From assembly GCA_050747245.1 (NCBI GenBank), contig JBOGNO010000014.1, positions 58,887 to 122,886 of the forward strand: a stretch of DNA of 64,000 nt, read 5' to 3'. This document shows positions 44,877 to 54,208 of this stretch, one piece after another. The stretch comes from JBOGNO01 sp050747245. Its GTDB lineage: Bacteria > Acidobacteriota > Terriglobia > Acidiferrales > UBA7541. Numbering within the stretch: position 1 is the first letter of the stretch; each line of letters starts with the position of its first letter. A model generated the notes under the pieces. It was not told the origin of the DNA and did no database searches. It saw only the letters and a list, made by a program, of their open reading frames with translations. Position numbers and translations under genes: made by a program.

Positions 44877-45674
44877 ATGAAACGCGCCCTCTTGATCTCG
44901 TTTGCAATTCTACTCACCGGCCAAATCGCATCAGCGCAGGACTGGGCGCGCGAGCGCCTTGCAAAATCCCCGCGCCATAGCGAGTGGGTCAGCGTCAAAC
45001 ACGGCAGCCGAACTGTCGCGACATTTGTCGTCTATCCCGAATCGAAGGACAAGCGCCCCGTGGTCCTCATCATTCACGAAATCTTCGGGCTTACCGATTG
45101 GGCCCAGGAATTGGCCGACGAAGTCGCCGCAGCCGGTTACATCGCCGTCGCTCCGGACTTGCTTTCCGGTATGGGACCGAATGGCGGCCGCACGGATTCG
45201 TTCGCGCAGGGAAAGGCGATTGAAGCCATCAGCAGCCTCGACCCAAATCAAATCACCGCAGACTTGAATGCCGCAGCCGATTACGCCCTCAAACTTCCCG
45301 CCGCGAACGGCAAACTTTTTGTCGCGGGATTCTGCTGGGGCGGAGGCCAGTCGTTCCGTTTCGCGACGAACCGATCGGATCTCTCCGCCGCGTTTGTTTT
45401 TTATGGACCGGCGCCGGATAAAGATGCGATGGCGCACATCAACGCCCCTGTGTATGGCTTCTACGCCGGCAACGACGCGCGAATCGGCGCCACGCTTCCA
45501 CAAGCCACCGCGGACATGAAAGCCGCGGGAAAATCCTACGAGCCGGTCACCTATGAAGGCGCTGGCCACGGATTCATGCGCGGCGGCGAAACTCCTGGCG
45601 CGAGCGCGGCGGATACCAAGGCGCGCGAGGAAGCGTGGGAGCGCTGGAAATCCATCCTCCAACGCGGCCACTAA
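44877..45674 (+). CDS. Dienelactone hydrolase-family protein, exported
   Basis: A 265-residue alpha/beta hydrolase with a signal peptide (ALLISFAILLTGQIASAQ). The catalytic triad fits dienelactone hydrolase: Cys in AGFCWGGGQSF, Asp in GNDARIG and His in GAGHGFMRGG. VVLIIHEIFGLTDWAQELADEVAAAGYIAVAPDLL is the typical early part. The export signal distinguishes it from the cytoplasmic chlorocatechol enzymes; the substrate is unknown. Confidence 0.88.
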   Translation: MKRALLISFAILLTGQIASAQDWARERLAKSPRHSEWVSVKHGSRTVATFVVYPESKDKRPVVLIIHEIFGLTDWAQELADEVAAAGYIAVAPDLLSGMGPNGGRTDSFAQGKAIEAISSLDPNQITADLNAAADYALKLPAANGKLFVAGFCWGGGQSFRFATNRSDLSAAFVFYGPAPDKDAMAHINAPVYGFYAGNDARIGATLPQATADMKAAGKSYEPVTYEGAGHGFMRGGETPGASAADTKAREEAWERWKSILQRGH

Positions 45675-45712
45675 AGATTCGCTTTGAGACTCTCTCCGCA
45701 TTTCATCTCGAA

Positions 45713-46504
45713 TCACGAACGAGTTTTCGCGGCAAGAATTTTTTCCACGCGCGCCACGTCCGAAGGCACATCCACGCTTATGGCGTCGTAGTCCGTTTCC
45801 ACGGCCCGAATGCGAAATCCGTTTTCAAGCCAGCGAAGCTGCTCAAGCTGTTCGAATTTCTCCAGGCGGCCCTGCGGCAATTCCGGAAAACGCAGCAGCG
45901 CCGCGCGGCGAAAAGCATAGAGGCCAATGTGCTTTCGATAGGGTGCGCTCGGCGCGAATGCACCCCTCGAAATTCGTCGTGTGCCTGAGCTCTGGCCTTC
46001 GCGGTCCCAAGGAATCGGCGCGCGCGAAAAATAGAGCGCATCGCCGGAAAGATCCGTGACCAGTTTCACGACATTTGCATCTGTCAGCTCCGCAGGTTCG
46101 CGAAAAGGCGTACAGAGCGTGGCAATCTGGACTTCTGGATTGCCGAAGACCGCGATGGCAGCTTCCACGGCGCGCGGATCTACGAGCGGCTCGTCGCCCT
46201 GGACATCGAGATAAATTTCCGCCTTCACCGTGGCCGCCACCTCCGCGACGCGTTCGGTGCCACAACGATGCGTGTGACGAGTCATGAGCGTTGCGCCGCC
46301 GAAATCCTTCACGACGCCCGCAATCCGCTCATCATCGGTCGCCACAACGACTCGAGTGATTCCGCGTGCTGCCTGAACGCGCTCGACGACGTGCTCGATC
46401 ATTGTCTTCCCGGCAATCATTGCGAGAGGCTTGCCTGGGAAGCGCGAGGATTCATACCGCGCCGGAACTACCGCAACGATTTTTTCGGCATTTTCCGCAA
46501 TCAT
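45713..46504 (-). CDS. kdsB: CMP-Kdo synthetase
   Basis: A 263-residue cytidylyltransferase activating Kdo with CTP for lipopolysaccharide synthesis. VVPARYESSRFPGKPLAMIAGKTMIEHVVER is the nucleotide-binding N-terminus; IYLDVQGDEPLVDP supplies the metal aspartate and ISVDVPSDVARVEKI is the C-terminal signature. Slightly longer than the usual 245-250. It is separated from kdsA-D-C by about 3.4 kb and faces its neighbours on both sides. Confidence 0.92.
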   Translation of the reverse strand: MIAENAEKIVAVVPARYESSRFPGKPLAMIAGKTMIEHVVERVQAARGITRVVVATDDERIAGVVKDFGGATLMTRHTHRCGTERVAEVAATVKAEIYLDVQGDEPLVDPRAVEAAIAVFGNPEVQIATLCTPFREPAELTDANVVKLVTDLSGDALYFSRAPIPWDREGQSSGTRRISRGAFAPSAPYRKHIGLYAFRRAALLRFPELPQGRLEKFEQLEQLRWLENGFRIRAVETDYDAISVDVPSDVARVEKILAAKTRS

Positions 46505-46696
46505 GGTTTTTCGCCGCGCATCTTACCATGCGCCTACGGCGCCGATGGTCCCGTGACTGGCCCGCTGCGGCGCGCGAGCGGCCCGTGTCAGTTTGGCGCC
46601 ATTCGAACTGGGGCTTGCTTTGCTACGGTGCAGTGGTACACTTGCTATTAGAAACTGCACTTGCTGCTCCGTCCCGGCACTGCCCGAGGAGGGAGT

Positions 46697-47677
46697 TTGA
46701 GACAACCTGGCAGAGCATCGAGCCTCCCCGTAAAATCGCTGGTTGTTTGTTTTTTGCTCGTGTCCTGCGGTGCAGTTCTTCTCAACGCGCAATCGGATCA
46801 TCCGGCTACTGGCTCTCCTTTCACGCAGTCCAAATTCAACGACTCGAAAGAAATCAAGGTAGATGTGCCGTTGGTCCTGGTGAATGTGACGGTGAAAGAT
46901 CCGTACGGGCGGCTGGTTACCGGCCTGGAACAGAGCAACTTCCGCGTCTTTGAAGATGGAGCGGAACAAGAAATCACGCATTTCTCGAGTGAGGATGTGC
47001 CCATCTCCATCGGCGTCATTTTCGACATGAGCGGGAGCATGTCCGACAAATTCGACAAATCGCGCTTGGCGGCCATTCAATTTTTCAAGACGGCGAACCC
47101 CAAGGACGAATTTTTCCTGGTGGATTTCAACGACCGCGCGCAGCTGATGAGTTCGTTCACGGCCAGCGTCGAAGAGCTGCAGAATCGTCTGATGTTCACT
47201 TCCGCGCACGGGCGCACGGCGCTGCTGGACGCCATCTATCTCGGCTTGAGCCAGATGAAAGGAGCACACAACACAAAGAAAGCTTTGCTCATCATATCCG
47301 ACGGAGGCGATAATCATAGTCGTTACAGCGAAGTGGACATTCGGGATTACCTGCGCGAAGCGGACGTGCAGCTGTACGCCATCGGAATTTTTGGAAATCC
47401 CGGGGCTCCAGAAGAGCTCTCGGGTCCTGAGATGCTCGATGAGATGACACGGATGACCGGCGGCCGGGCGTTTCCGGCCGAGGACTTGAATGATCTGCAG
47501 GACATCGCCAGCAAGATCAGCATGGAGTTGCGCAATCAATATGTCATCGGATACAAGCCGGCAAACAAAGCGCACGATGGAAAGTGGCGCAAAATCAAAG
47601 TGCGTCTCCGCCCGCCCAAAGGACTGCCGCCGCTCGATGTGGACTCGAAGTTCGGGTATTACGCTCCCGGTCATTGA
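46697..47677 (+). CDS. Exported VWFA-domain protein, first of a pair
   Basis: A 326-residue protein with a signal peptide (LVVCFLLVSCGAVLLNAQ) and a von Willebrand A domain with the MIDAS motif DMSGSMSDK. It matches the VWFA-related family abundant in acidobacteria: LVLVNVTVKDPYGRLVTGL, NFRVFEDGAEQEITHF and the ending LRNQYVIGYKPAN-KAHDGKWRKIKVRL. No ATG fits; I choose TTG at 46697 because GGAGGG lies a few bases upstream. An upstream TTG at 46661 is also in frame. Probably a secreted adhesion or protein-interaction domain. Confidence 0.82.
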   Translation: MRQPGRASSLPVKSLVVCFLLVSCGAVLLNAQSDHPATGSPFTQSKFNDSKEIKVDVPLVLVNVTVKDPYGRLVTGLEQSNFRVFEDGAEQEITHFSSEDVPISIGVIFDMSGSMSDKFDKSRLAAIQFFKTANPKDEFFLVDFNDRAQLMSSFTASVEELQNRLMFTSAHGRTALLDAIYLGLSQMKGAHNTKKALLIISDGGDNHSRYSEVDIRDYLREADVQLYAIGIFGNPGAPEELSGPEMLDEMTRMTGGRAFPAEDLNDLQDIASKISMELRNQYVIGYKPANKAHDGKWRKIKVRLRPPKGLPPLDVDSKFGYYAPGH

Positions 47678-48659
47678 ACGGGGCGGACTGCTTAAAGTTC
47701 TAATCATTTGCTTTGGCTTGCTTGGCAGCAGTGCGGCCGCGCGCGCGCAAGAGCTCCCTGCGCAGCCTCCGCCCCCACCCGGTGCGCAGAATCAGACCAA
47801 GGACAGCCGCATCCGCCGCGACGTGGACCTCGTGCTGCTTCATGCCACCGTCGTGGACCAGAAAGGGATTTACATTCCGAATCTGCAAACGGACAATTTT
47901 CGAGTGTTCGAAAATAACATCGAACAAAAAGTCTCCGTTTTCAAGAACGAGGACATTCCCGTCACCATGGGTCTGGTGATCGATAACAGCGGATCGATGC
48001 GCGACAAGCGGCCGCGCGTGAACGCCGCGGCACTCACGTTTGTGCAGACCAGCAACCCGCAGGACCAAGCCTTTGTCGTGAATTTCAACGACGAGTATTT
48101 TCTGGACCTCGACGAGGATTTTACAAGCGACCAGAAAGAATTGAAGGCCGCGCTGGACCGTATCGATTCGCGAGGCAGCACGGCGCTCTATGACGCGCTG
48201 GTGGGTTCGCTCGACCATTTGAAGAAAGGCAATCGCGACAAAAAAGTCTTGTTGGTGATCACCGACGGCGAGGACAACGCCAGCCGCAAAGACCTGGCCT
48301 ACGCCGTGCAGGCCGCGCAGCAATCGAACGCGGTGATTTACGCCGTGGGTCTTTTCAGCGATGACGACAAGAAGGAGCGGCGCCGCGCCACGAAAGCGCT
48401 CATCGAGCTGACCGAAGCCACCGGCGGAAAGGCATATTTTCCGAAAGACGTCAGCGAAGTGGACGCGCTGTGCACGCAAATTGCGGCTGAAATCCGCCAT
48501 CAGTACACGCTGGGCTACTACCCCACCAACACGGCCCGCGACGGAAGTTACCGCACGGTGCGCGTGGAAGTGATCCCGCCGCGCGGCGGGGGGAAACTTT
48601 ACGCACGAACGCGTCCCGGATATTACGCGCAGCACGGAAGCGCCTCTGCCTCGAACTGA
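47637..48659 (+). CDS. Exported VWFA-domain protein, second of a pair
   Basis: A 340-residue paralogue of the preceding gene with MIDAS DNSGSMRDK, LVLLHATVVDQKGIYIPNL, NFRVFENNIEQKVSVF, and an ending IRHQYTLGYYPTN-TARDGSYRTVRVEV. Signal peptide VLIICFGLLGSSAAARAQ. The ATG at 47637 overlaps the end of the first gene by 41 bases; a CTG about 50 bases later is an alternative. The overlap points to coupled expression. Confidence 0.8.
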   Translation: MWTRSSGITLPVIERGGLLKVLIICFGLLGSSAAARAQELPAQPPPPPGAQNQTKDSRIRRDVDLVLLHATVVDQKGIYIPNLQTDNFRVFENNIEQKVSVFKNEDIPVTMGLVIDNSGSMRDKRPRVNAAALTFVQTSNPQDQAFVVNFNDEYFLDLDEDFTSDQKELKAALDRIDSRGSTALYDALVGSLDHLKKGNRDKKVLLVITDGEDNASRKDLAYAVQAAQQSNAVIYAVGLFSDDDKKERRRATKALIELTEATGGKAYFPKDVSEVDALCTQIAAEIRHQYTLGYYPTNTARDGSYRTVRVEVIPPRGGGKLYARTRPGYYAQHGSASASN

Positions 48660-48668
48660 ACGCAACAT

Positions 48669-49859
48669 TCAATCCCCCGCGATTTCGGCGAGAAAACTTG
48701 CGCCGTGCAGAATCTTCCCGCCAAAATTTCCCGCGACCGTCTGACCCATGTCCGCAAGCGTCTGGCGCACACCTATGGATTTCCCGCGGCGGCCGGGACT
48801 AAACGCGAGGATGGGAACATATTCGCGCGAGTGATCCGTGGTGGGGTTCACGGGATCGGGATCGCATCCGTGGTCGGCGGTGATGAGAAGCAGGTCCGCA
48901 GGACGAAGCGCATCCAGGAGCGGACGGAGCAGCCCGTCAAATTCTTCGAGAGAGCGGGCGAAGCCTTCCACGTCTTTTCTGTGGCCGTAGAGCATGTCGA
49001 AATCCACGAGGTTGGCGAAAATGAGTCCGGTTCTTTGAGCGGCGAGGGCTTCGTGAATTTTCTCCATGCCGTCGGCATTATTTTTCGTAGTGACGTAACG
49101 CTCGACGCCGCGGCCGTTGTAGATGTCGTGAATTTTGCCGACGCCGAGCACGGGAATTTTTTGCGCGGCGAGCACGTCGAGGAGCATGGGCCGCGGCGGC
49201 TCCACGGCGTAATCGTGGCGGCGTTCGGTGCGGCGAAAATTTCCGGGTGAGCCGGCGAAGGGCCGCGCAATCACGCGGCCGACGCGATGCGGGCCGTCGA
49301 GGAGCTTGCGAGCGATCGCGCACATGCGATATAGCTCCGCGAGGGGAATGATTTCTTCGTGCGCAGCGATTTGAAAAACGCTGTCGCCCGAGGTGTACAC
49401 AATTGGCTTGCCGGTGCGCATATGTTTTTCGCCCAGCTCCTTGATAATTTCCGTTCCGGAAGCGGGCTTGTTGCCAAGAGTCTGGCGGCCGATCTGGCGC
49501 TCAAATTCAGCGATGAGCTCGCGCGGGAAACCGTGGGGATAAACGGGAAAAGCCTGAGCGAGCCAAATCCCGGCCATTTCCCAGTGGCCAGTGGTAGTGT
49601 CTTTTCCGGGCGAGTGAGTGGCACCCTTTCCGTAGGTGCCCAAAGGCGAGGTAGGCGGCTGAAGATGAGCGAGGGGCTTGATATTTGCGAGGCCCAGCGA
49701 GACCAGATTCGGAATCTTGAGCGGCCGCGAGCGAGCAATATGTCCGAGCGTGTCGCGGCCGACGTCGCCGTAGTCTGCGGCGTCGGGCAATTCCCCGATG
49801 CCCACGCTATCGAGGACGATCCAGATGACGCGGTCGAATTTTGGATTGACTGGCGGCAT
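48669..49859 (-). CDS. deoB: Phosphopentomutase
   Basis: A 396-residue alkaline-phosphatase-fold enzyme interconverting (deoxy)ribose 1- and 5-phosphates. Metal-binding motifs: VLDSVGIGELPDAADYGD with GRDTLGHIA, TTGHWEMAG and ITADHGCDPDPVNPTTDHSREYVP. Length is typical. The start is ATG with an AGGAGAT stretch upstream. The C-terminus meets the second VWFA gene tail-to-tail, nine bases apart. Confidence 0.92.
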   Translation of the reverse strand: MPPVNPKFDRVIWIVLDSVGIGELPDAADYGDVGRDTLGHIARSRPLKIPNLVSLGLANIKPLAHLQPPTSPLGTYGKGATHSPGKDTTTGHWEMAGIWLAQAFPVYPHGFPRELIAEFERQIGRQTLGNKPASGTEIIKELGEKHMRTGKPIVYTSGDSVFQIAAHEEIIPLAELYRMCAIARKLLDGPHRVGRVIARPFAGSPGNFRRTERRHDYAVEPPRPMLLDVLAAQKIPVLGVGKIHDIYNGRGVERYVTTKNNADGMEKIHEALAAQRTGLIFANLVDFDMLYGHRKDVEGFARSLEEFDGLLRPLLDALRPADLLLITADHGCDPDPVNPTTDHSREYVPILAFSPGRRGKSIGVRQTLADMGQTVAGNFGGKILHGASFLAEIAGD

Positions 49860-50472
49860 TTTGTTTTTTCTTGCTCTTGATCTCCTTTGACGCTCGCTAT
49901 TCTCGCACTGGAAATTTGGAATTCAATTCGAAAGCGACACTCGCGCGAGTGGCGCAGGGCAAGCTCGCGAGGGCTGAAGTGCTGCCATTGCTTCGGCTGG
50001 ATAGCGGTTGTTTCCGGGGCATAAATTGTTAACTCCTTTATTTTGAGACAAGAGCGCGAAATTGAAAAGTTAACTCGCCATTTTGTCTCGATTAGACTTG
50101 GCCTCGTGGCTTTGTTTTGAATGAGTTAGGAGGATTCCAGTTCCTTGAGTGTTGCGGGCAGAATGCGATATTCGCTCCAGGGCCATTTCTGCTCTTAACT
50201 CTTTTATTGATATGGATTTAGGTGCCATTTTGAGGGCCATTTTAGGTCCAGAAACACCAAAGGCGGGGTTTCGAGGCCCCGCCCTTTGAATCTGGTCTGA
50301 CTTAGACCTATCAACCAGGATAGCATGGAACTCCTGAGAAGTAAAGTTGCAGTACAGGTAGCGGTCCATCAAAATTTGAAGGGGTCTTGACTCGAGCACC
50401 CACTCGACAAAATGGCCGAAGAGATGTTGATTCGCGCACTGGTTGATATCGGGGTAGAATCCGTAAACGCTT
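49860..50472. other. Non-coding region between deoB and the kinase gene
   Basis: No gene is supported. It contains the second copy of the long intergenic repeat family (50084-50355) and a short stretch of AT-richer DNA before it. It must also hold the divergent promoters of deoB and the kinase gene, but I cannot identify them confidently. Confidence 0.5.
50084..50355 (+). repeat. Long intergenic repeat, copy 2
   Basis: Shares ordered blocks with 425-625: TGTCTCGATTAGACTTGGC at 50084, CTTTGTTTTGAATGAGTTA at 50110-50128, a GC hairpin AAAGGCGGGG...GCCCTTTG at 50259-50287 and GAGAAGTAAAGTTGCAGTAC at 50336-50355. The hairpin arms differ from copy 1 but keep pairing, suggesting that the structure is retained. 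It is longer here by an internal insertion between the second and third blocks. Confidence 0.6.
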
Positions 50473-52755
50473 ATGGCCTTTGACGCAGGGGTTCGTGTTG
50501 GCCCGTATGAAATCCTCTCTATGCTGGGCGCGGGAGGAATGGGCGAAGTTTATAAAGCGCGCGACACCAGGCTGAACCGTGTCATCGCCTTGAAGACCCT
50601 GATAGCGGAGAAGGTCGCCGATGCCGACCGGAAACGGCGGTTTCTGCTCGAGGCCCAAGCCGCGTCGGGTTTGAATCACCCCAACATCGTCACGATTTAC
50701 GAAATCTCGGAAGAAAACGGCATTTGCTGCATCGCGATGGAGTACGTTGCGGGCACGACGCTGGCAGGGCTGAACACGGGCAGCGGCCTGCCACTCAAGC
50801 AGGCGATGAAGTTTGCCACGGAGATTGCCGACGCGCTGGCCGCGGCGCACGCAGCCGGGATCATTCACCGCGATCTGAAGCCGGCCAACATCATCATCAC
50901 CGAAGATGGCCGAGCAAAACTTTTGGATTTCGGGCTGGCGAAATTGACGGAACACGCCATGCACGCGGGCGAGGCCGAGACGGCGAGCCTGCGGACGATG
51001 CCGGGAGCCATTATGGGGACGGCCGCGTACATGTCCCCAGAGCAGGCCGAAGGGCGCACGGTTGACGCGCGCTCCGACATCTTTTCATTCGGGCTGGTCT
51101 TGTACGAGATGCTCTGCGGGCATCGCGCGTTTCGAGGCGTTTCGTGGATTTCCATATTGGCAGGCATCCTGCACGATGAACCGCGTCCATTGCGTGAACT
51201 CAAACCAGAGATTCCGGCTGGACTTGAGCGGCACGTCGCGCGGTGCCTGCGGAAGGATCCTGCACAACGGTTCCAGACCATGCTGGAGGTAAAGCTGGCG
51301 CTGGCGGAAGCAGGCTCCTTAATCATCACGAAGGAAGGGCGCCAGTCGATTGCCGTGCTCCCGTTCGTGAACTTGAGCGCCGACAAGGAAAACGAGTACT
51401 TCAGCGACGGCCTGGCGGAAGAGATTATCAACGCGCTTGCGAAGGTGCCGGAGCTAAAGGTGATCGCGCGCACGTCGGCATTTGCGTTTCGCGGCAAAGA
51501 ACACGATCTGCGGACAATCGGTGAAAGACTCCGAGTGGAAGTGATTCTCGACGGCAGCGTGCGAAGAGCTGGCAATCGCGTGCGGATCACCGCTCAGCTT
51601 GTTCGGATAGCGGATGAATCGCATTTGTGGTCGGAACGATACGACCGAGAGATGACGGACATTTTCGCCATTCAGGATGAAATTTCGCAGGCAATCGCGA
51701 ACGCCTTGAAGGTGAAGTTGGCAGCGCCCGAGCGCCGCACAGCGAACATCGAGGCTTTCCAGAATTACCTGAAGGGACTGTACTGGTATCAGCGCTACAC
51801 CCCGGATAGTTTGGTGAAAGCAAAGGAGTCATTCGAACAGGCGCTGGCGCACGATCCAACATATGCTCCGGCTCACGCCGGATTGGCCGTATTTTATTGG
51901 GGTCTTGGCGCGCTGGGCATCGAGCGGATGATCGAGATGGCGCCGCTGGCGAAATCTGCAGCGGAAAAAGCTCTGGCCATCGATCCCACGCTCAGAGAAG
52001 CGCATAGCCTATTAGGATTGGTCAAGGGTGCGGTGGAATTTGATTGGAAGGGGGCAGAGCGTCATTTTCAAGATGCGATGGCCGTCGAACCTGTCCCGCC
52101 GCTGGTGCGAGTGCAGTACGCGCTGTACTTTCTTACGCCGCTGCGGCGGTTCGGGGAGGCAGTAGCGCAGTACCGGCTGGCGCTCGAAACCGATCCTCTG
52201 TCCATGATGGTCCATTTCGGGCTGTCTTTTGCATACTACTGTGGACGCCGCTACGATGAGGCGATCAAGGATGCCGCGACGGCGGTGGCGCTCTATCCTG
52301 ACTACTGGCTGGTGCACTTCGCGATGGGACTGGCACTGTCTCAAACAGGAGCGCGAGAGCAGGCGATTTCGAGCCTGGAAACGGCGCTAAAACTTTCGCC
52401 TTCGTTTGCCATGGGGGCCGGCTTCCTGGCGGCTGCTTATGCACGGTGCGGCAGAACTGGCGAAGCAGAAAAACTGATGGCGGAAGTGAAGGAAAGAAGC
52501 GCAAGACGCCACATAACTCCGACTTGCTTTGGCATATATCACGCGGCCCTCGGGCAGGCGGACAAAACGTTCGAGTTCCTCCTGGCGGCTTGGGCGGAGC
52601 GCGATCCTTTCCTGACGCGGATGGACGCGGAGCCGTATTTTGAGCCATTCCGCGCCGACCCGCGATACCGCGAATTGCTCGACCGAATGAACCTCAGCGG
52701 GCTTCCTATCCGAAATGACCCACAGATAAATCTCTCTTTAACCAAAGACGCATAG
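50473..52755 (+). CDS. Soluble Ser/Thr protein kinase with TolB-like and TPR regions
   Basis: A 760-residue protein. The Hanks-type kinase domain (about 12-275) has the P-loop GAGGMGEVYKA, catalytic lysine K41, HRDLKPANI near 131 and DFG near 152. The region about 290-410 (IAVLPFVNLSADKENEYFSDGL, LDGSVRRAGNRVRITAQLV) matches the TolB/FlgO-like domain found after kinases and cyclases in acidobacteria. TPR repeats (about 425-740) follow. There is no membrane helix, unlike many bacterial kinases with this layout, so it is probably cytoplasmic. Targets unknown. Confidence 0.88.
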   Translation: MAFDAGVRVGPYEILSMLGAGGMGEVYKARDTRLNRVIALKTLIAEKVADADRKRRFLLEAQAASGLNHPNIVTIYEISEENGICCIAMEYVAGTTLAGLNTGSGLPLKQAMKFATEIADALAAAHAAGIIHRDLKPANIIITEDGRAKLLDFGLAKLTEHAMHAGEAETASLRTMPGAIMGTAAYMSPEQAEGRTVDARSDIFSFGLVLYEMLCGHRAFRGVSWISILAGILHDEPRPLRELKPEIPAGLERHVARCLRKDPAQRFQTMLEVKLALAEAGSLIITKEGRQSIAVLPFVNLSADKENEYFSDGLAEEIINALAKVPELKVIARTSAFAFRGKEHDLRTIGERLRVEVILDGSVRRAGNRVRITAQLVRIADESHLWSERYDREMTDIFAIQDEISQAIANALKVKLAAPERRTANIEAFQNYLKGLYWYQRYTPDSLVKAKESFEQALAHDPTYAPAHAGLAVFYWGLGALGIERMIEMAPLAKSAAEKALAIDPTLREAHSLLGLVKGAVEFDWKGAERHFQDAMAVEPVPPLVRVQYALYFLTPLRRFGEAVAQYRLALETDPLSMMVHFGLSFAYYCGRRYDEAIKDAATAVALYPDYWLVHFAMGLALSQTGAREQAISSLETALKLSPSFAMGAGFLAAAYARCGRTGEAEKLMAEVKERSARRHITPTCFGIYHAALGQADKTFEFLLAAWAERDPFLTRMDAEPYFEPFRADPRYRELLDRMNLSGLPIRNDPQINLSLTKDA

Positions 52756-52918
52756 CGCAAGCGGTTGCTCGCTCTTCCAGAGTGAATTGAACTACCTGGC
52801 AGTCTCTCGCGCTCTGGCGACACTGCCCTGCCCGCCGGAGACTCGGAATTTTCTTTGAGACGAAAACGGGTCCCAACCGTCTACTCTCCTTGACAGCTTA
52901 GGAGAGAGTGTTGTAGCT

Positions 52919-52935
52919 TCCTAATCCTCTTAGGA
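52919..52935 (+). promoter_or_regulatory. Candidate PadR operator overlapping the ribosome site
   Basis: The inverted repeat TCCTAA-TCCTC-TTAGGA is perfect in both arms and overlaps the AGGAGG ribosome site (52932-52937) of the padR gene. A TTAGGAG half-site lies 25 bases upstream and TTGACA at 52890-52895. PadR regulators usually repress themselves, so this is a plausible operator. Confidence 0.5.
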
Positions 52936-52941
52936 GGGCAC

Positions 52942-53283
52942 GTGACTGAGCAAGCGCAACTACTTCCCGGCACTCTCGATCTCCTTATTTTGAAGGCCGT
53001 CTCGCTCGGGCCGCTGCACGGCTACGGAGTTCTGTTACGCATCGAGCAAATTTCGCGCGGGGCGCTGCTAGTCGAACAGGGCGCGCTCTATCCCGCGTTG
53101 TTTCGGCTGGTGCGGCAGGGACTCCTGAAGGCGAGCTGGGGCACGTCGGACAATAACCGGCGGGCGAAATTCTACGAACTCACTGCGGCGGGGCGAAAGC
53201 GTTTGCGTGAAGAATCCGACGACTGGAACCGGCTGGTCGCGGCGATCGCTTCAGCGCTGGGCGCGCAGACGGAGGAAGTATGA
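52942..53283 (+). CDS. PadR-family transcriptional regulator
   Basis: A 113-residue winged-helix repressor: LLPGTLDLLILKAVSLGPLHGYGVLLRIEQIS, LLVEQGALYPALFRLVRQGLL and RRAKFYELTAAGRKRL are the classical PadR segments. The start is GTG with AGGAGG seven bases upstream. Its stop overlaps the start of the large permease gene (ATGA). PadR genes are paired with such permeases repeatedly in acidobacteria, so it probably controls them. An inverted repeat at its ribosome site may be its own operator. Confidence 0.9.
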   Translation: MTEQAQLLPGTLDLLILKAVSLGPLHGYGVLLRIEQISRGALLVEQGALYPALFRLVRQGLLKASWGTSDNNRRAKFYELTAAGRKRLREESDDWNRLVAAIASALGAQTEEV

Positions 53284-53757
53284 AAGCCTGGGTGTCGATT
53301 CGAGCGATCGTGGCGAATGTCCTTCATCGCCTGCGCGTCGAGAGTGAAATGGAGGAGGAGCTTCGCGCGCACATCCAGAATCGCGCCGAGGACCTCGAGC
53401 GTTCCGGACTTCCCCGCCACGAAGCCGAACGGCGGGCGCGAATCGAGTTCGGAGGCTACCAACGATTCAAGGAGGAGTGCCGCGAGGCAGCGGGCACGCA
53501 TTTCGTCGAAACATTCGTGCAAGATGTTCGCTTCGGACTGCGCATGCTGCGCAAATCGCCCGGCTTCACGGCGGTTGCAGTACTTTCGCTCGCGCTCGGC
53601 ATCGGCGCGAACACCGCCATCTTCACGCTGATTGACGCGGTGATGCTAAAAATGTTGCCGGTGAGGAATCCGCAGGAACTCGCGCTGCTTCAATGGTCGG
53701 TGCCTCTCGGCGAGAACGACCACATCTGGTACGACGGCAGCTCCTGGCCGGAAAAAG
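53280..53757 (+). pseudogene. Large FtsX/MacB-like permease, 5' part, disrupted by the IS element
   Basis: The N-terminal 159 codons of a large acidobacterial permease: MEEELRAHIQNRAEDLERSG and RRARIEFGGYQRFKEE form the characteristic N-terminal box, followed by the first membrane helix (FTAVAVLSLALGIGANTAIF). At 53758 the IS1-family element begins, and the frame closes four bases later (PEKG, stop). Joining 53757 to 56055 restores the frame (PEKDREVAFSFPYP). As it stands the gene yields only a truncated protein. It overlaps padR by ATGA. Confidence 0.85.
53750..53757 (+). repeat. Target-site duplication, left copy
   Basis: GGAAAAAG directly before the left terminal repeat, matched by 56047-56054 after the right one. 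An 8-bp duplication is within the range known for IS1-family elements. Confidence 0.9.
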
Positions 53758-53776
53758 GGTAGTGGTTCAGTTTGAA
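53758..53776 (+). repeat. Left terminal inverted repeat of the IS element
   Basis: GGTAGTGGTTCAGTTTGAA; its exact reverse complement is at 56028-56046. The pairing stops at the next base on both sides. Confidence 0.95.
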
Positions 53777-53815
53777 AATGCGGTCGTCGAGTTTGGCATT
53801 GCAAATGATTTGCCC

Positions 53816-54208
53816 CTAGTTCTTGCGGCTTTCGATGTCGGGGATTAGGTGCAGAGATTCACCGTCGAACGCGGCAATGAGCCAGTTCACCGTCGCCGCG
53901 CTGGCCGCTTTCTTCAGTCGCGCTATCTCTGGGCCGCTGATGCCCGCCTTCCCGCCTTTTAGCTGAACCAAGCGGATGTCGAGCAAATCGGCATTCTTCG
54001 GGCTGATTCGGAACATCACGGCGTCAATGATGCCCGTACGCGGAGCGCCCGTCGCTCCCTCCACGAAGGCAACCCGCCAGCGGTGTTTCTGACAATAAAT
54101 TCGTAAAGCCTCTTTGCTCGCAGCCTCGGCAGCGCGAGCCTTGGCGAACGCATCGCGCACGCGGCGCGTCTTCGCCGCTTTCAATCCAGCCTGTCTCCAG
54201 TTCGTCAT
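53816..54208 (-). CDS. IS cargo protein, possibly PD-(D/E)xK-like
   Basis: A 130-residue protein with a Lys/Arg-rich helical N-terminus (about 1-35) and an alpha/beta core. The core contains TGIIDAVMFRI (D62), then IRLVQLKGG (Q82 and K84), followed by a helix EIARLKKAAS and a strand TVNWLIAAF. This D...QxK pattern resembles the active site of PD-(D/E)xK nuclease-fold proteins, where E or Q precedes the lysine. That is a suggestion from pattern only; a non-catalytic fold is equally possible. It overlaps the zinc-ribbon gene by ATGA and is last in the transposase transcript. Confidence 0.6.
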   Translation of the reverse strand: MTNWRQAGLKAAKTRRVRDAFAKARAAEAASKEALRIYCQKHRWRVAFVEGATGAPRTGIIDAVMFRISPKNADLLDIRLVQLKGGKAGISGPEIARLKKAASAATVNWLIAAFDGESLHLIPDIESRKN

